A DNA stretch of 5,314 nucleotides from JAJISK01 sp046759865 (GTDB lineage: Archaea; Thermoplasmatota; Thermoplasmata; RBG-16-68-12; JAJISG01): contig JBHIDB010000076.1 of NCBI GenBank assembly GCA_046759865.1, positions 1 to 5,314 on the forward strand, written 5' to 3'. Shown here one piece after another: positions 4,371-5,314 of the stretch. The notes under the pieces were generated by a model. It was not told the DNA's origin. It made no database searches and saw only the letters and a program-made list of their open reading frames with translations. Each line of letters begins with the position of its first letter. Within the stretch, counting starts at the first letter, position 1. The position numbers were made by a program, and so were the translations under genes.

Positions 4371-5314
4371 ATGCGGGAGGACCTTCTTTCACTCGCCATG
4401 GAGTCGGGCGTCCTCCTGGAGCCCGAGTTGGCGGACTACCTCGCGGGGCGCGCCCACCCCGTCGATAGCCTGCTTGCCATCCTGGACGCGGTGAACCCCC
4501 GCCCCCTCGTCCTCACGCTGGAGGAGATCCGGGCCCTGAACCCCGTGCTTCCTGAGTCTCAGGCCACGCCCGCCTACGCGCCCGTTGCGGCCCGTGTGCG
4601 ACGTGACCGTTCCGGGACCCGCCGGGAGGACTGCGATTCCGAGGTTGTGGTGCTCCAAGACATCACCGGCCGCTCCACATGCACCGGAGAGATGCGGGAC
4701 TTCTCCCGCTACTTCGACCACCGGTACAAGGCCCTCTCCTCTCTCCTGCGAGGGAGGCGGGAACTGGTGGGGGCTGTGTCCATCAGCCGCGCCCTCCGCA
4801 TGGCCCGGGAGGTCCGCGTGATCGGGATTGTCCAGTCCGTGAAGCGGACGCGGACGGGGAACTACCTGCTCCTCATCGAGGATCAGGAGGCTTCTTGTCA
4901 GGTCGTCGTCCCGAGCGAGGGTCCCGGGGTCGACGGCGCCCCCGTGCCTGACGAGGTCCTCGGGGTCGTAGGTCGCCCCTGGAAGGACGGCATCCTCCTC
5001 GCCGAAGCGATCGTGCGGCCCGACGTGCCCGCGTCCCACGCCTTCCGCGGGGCGGAAGAGGCCGTTTGCGCCGCCTTCATCTCCGACATCCACGTGGGAA
5101 GCCGCCTGTTCCTCCGGGACAAGTGGGACCGATTCGTCCGCTGGTTGGGGACCGAGGAGGCCGCCCGGATCAAATACCTCGTCGTGGTGGGTGACGTCGT
5201 CGATGGCATCGGGGTTTACCCGCGGCAAGACGAGGACCTGGCCGTGGATGACGTGTACCGGCAGTACGAGGAGGTCGCCGACATGCTGGGCGCCCTCCCG
5301 GACGACCTGCAGGT
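4371..5314 (+). CDS. polB: DNA polymerase D small subunit DP1, 3' end outside window
   Basis: The first 314 codons of the small subunit of archaeal DNA polymerase D (PolII) are present, with no stop before the window edge; full proteins run roughly 480-620 residues, so about half to two-thirds is seen. DP1 pairs with the catalytic subunit DP2 and supplies a Mre11-like 3'-5' exonuclease for proofreading. Residues 1-55 are a helical N-terminal domain, followed by a variable linker (60-90). Residues about 145-215 fit an OB fold (VRVIGIVQSVKRTRTGNYLL, then a PWKDGILLAEAIV strand pair). The calcineurin-like phosphoesterase domain starts at about 233 with FISDIHVGS (metal-binding Asp239 and His241) and continues with GDVVDGIGVYP (274-284; Asp275 and Asp278). 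The DxH motif kept here is the one lost in eukaryotic B subunits, so exonuclease activity is likely. The later GNHD and GH motifs lie beyond the edge. The ATG at 4371 is supported by a TATA-like element 26 bases upstream. Confidence 0.95.
   Translation, partial: MREDLLSLAMESGVLLEPELADYLAGRAHPVDSLLAILDAVNPRPLVLTLEEIRALNPVLPESQATPAYAPVAARVRRDRSGTRREDCDSEVVVLQDITGRSTCTGEMRDFSRYFDHRYKALSSLLRGRRELVGAVSISRALRMAREVRVIGIVQSVKRTRTGNYLLLIEDQEASCQVVVPSEGPGVDGAPVPDEVLGVVGRPWKDGILLAEAIVRPDVPASHAFRGAEEAVCAAFISDIHVGSRLFLRDKWDRFVRWLGTEEAARIKYLVVVGDVVDGIGVYPRQDEDLAVDDVYRQYEEVADMLGALPDDLQ

Noticed and set aside
4294..4392. Longer UPF0201 N-terminus from ATG 4392
   Set aside because: It would overlap the DP1 start, and the added 33 residues do not resemble the family.
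4389..5228. Long minus-strand open frame (279 codons) opposite DP1
   Set aside because: It is rich in Asp, Gly, His and Arg without recognisable structure, and lies antisense to unmistakable DP1 motifs.
1..5314. tRNA, rRNA, CRISPR, insertion sequence or defence system
   Set aside because: No cloverleaf, rRNA-like block, spaced repeats, transposase or terminal inverted repeats were seen by eye; almost all sequence is explained by six genes.

Overview
The window reads as a GC-rich euryarchaeal chromosome segment. The gene content is archaeal: a COG1395-type HTH regulator, a UPF0201/DUF54 RNA-binding protein and the small subunit (DP1) of the archaeal D-family DNA polymerase. Archaeal-style TATA-like elements lie about 25-28 bp before most of the start codons, which suggests largely leaderless mRNAs. 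The mix would suit a Thermoplasmata-like lineage, but that placement is inference and cannot be fixed from this sequence. No mobile element, CRISPR array, tRNA or rRNA was seen, and no stretch over 150 bases lacks a gene.

Layout. At 45-983 (+) is a transcriptional regulator with an XRE-type HTH between two related alpha/beta domains. It converges, with a 3-base gap, on 987-2057 (-), a GAF-PAS sensory protein that ends in a lysine-rich, histone-H1-like tail built of four 7-residue repeats. A 145-base divergent region carries promoter-like elements for that gene and for 2203-2502 (+), a 99-residue small protein of unknown function. At 2599-3963 (+) is a membrane CPBP-family (Rce1/Abi-like) protease with a zinc ribbon at each end. 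Its 3' end overlaps by 66 bases the 3' end of 3898-4293 (-), a UPF0201 RNA-binding protein. That gene diverges, across a 77-base promoter region, from 4371 to the window edge (+), the N-terminal 314 codons of DP1.

How they fit together. Every gene looks separately promoted, and the genes alternate in direction, so there is no clear multi-gene operon. The right side (UPF0201 and DP1) is information processing: RNA binding and replication/proofreading. The left side is regulatory or sensory (HTH regulator, GAF-PAS protein). The most unusual items are the SPKK-repeat tail on a GAF-PAS protein, the double zinc-ribbon CPBP protease, and the promoter spacing that resets several start codons, three of which (45, 2599, 4293) are GTG.
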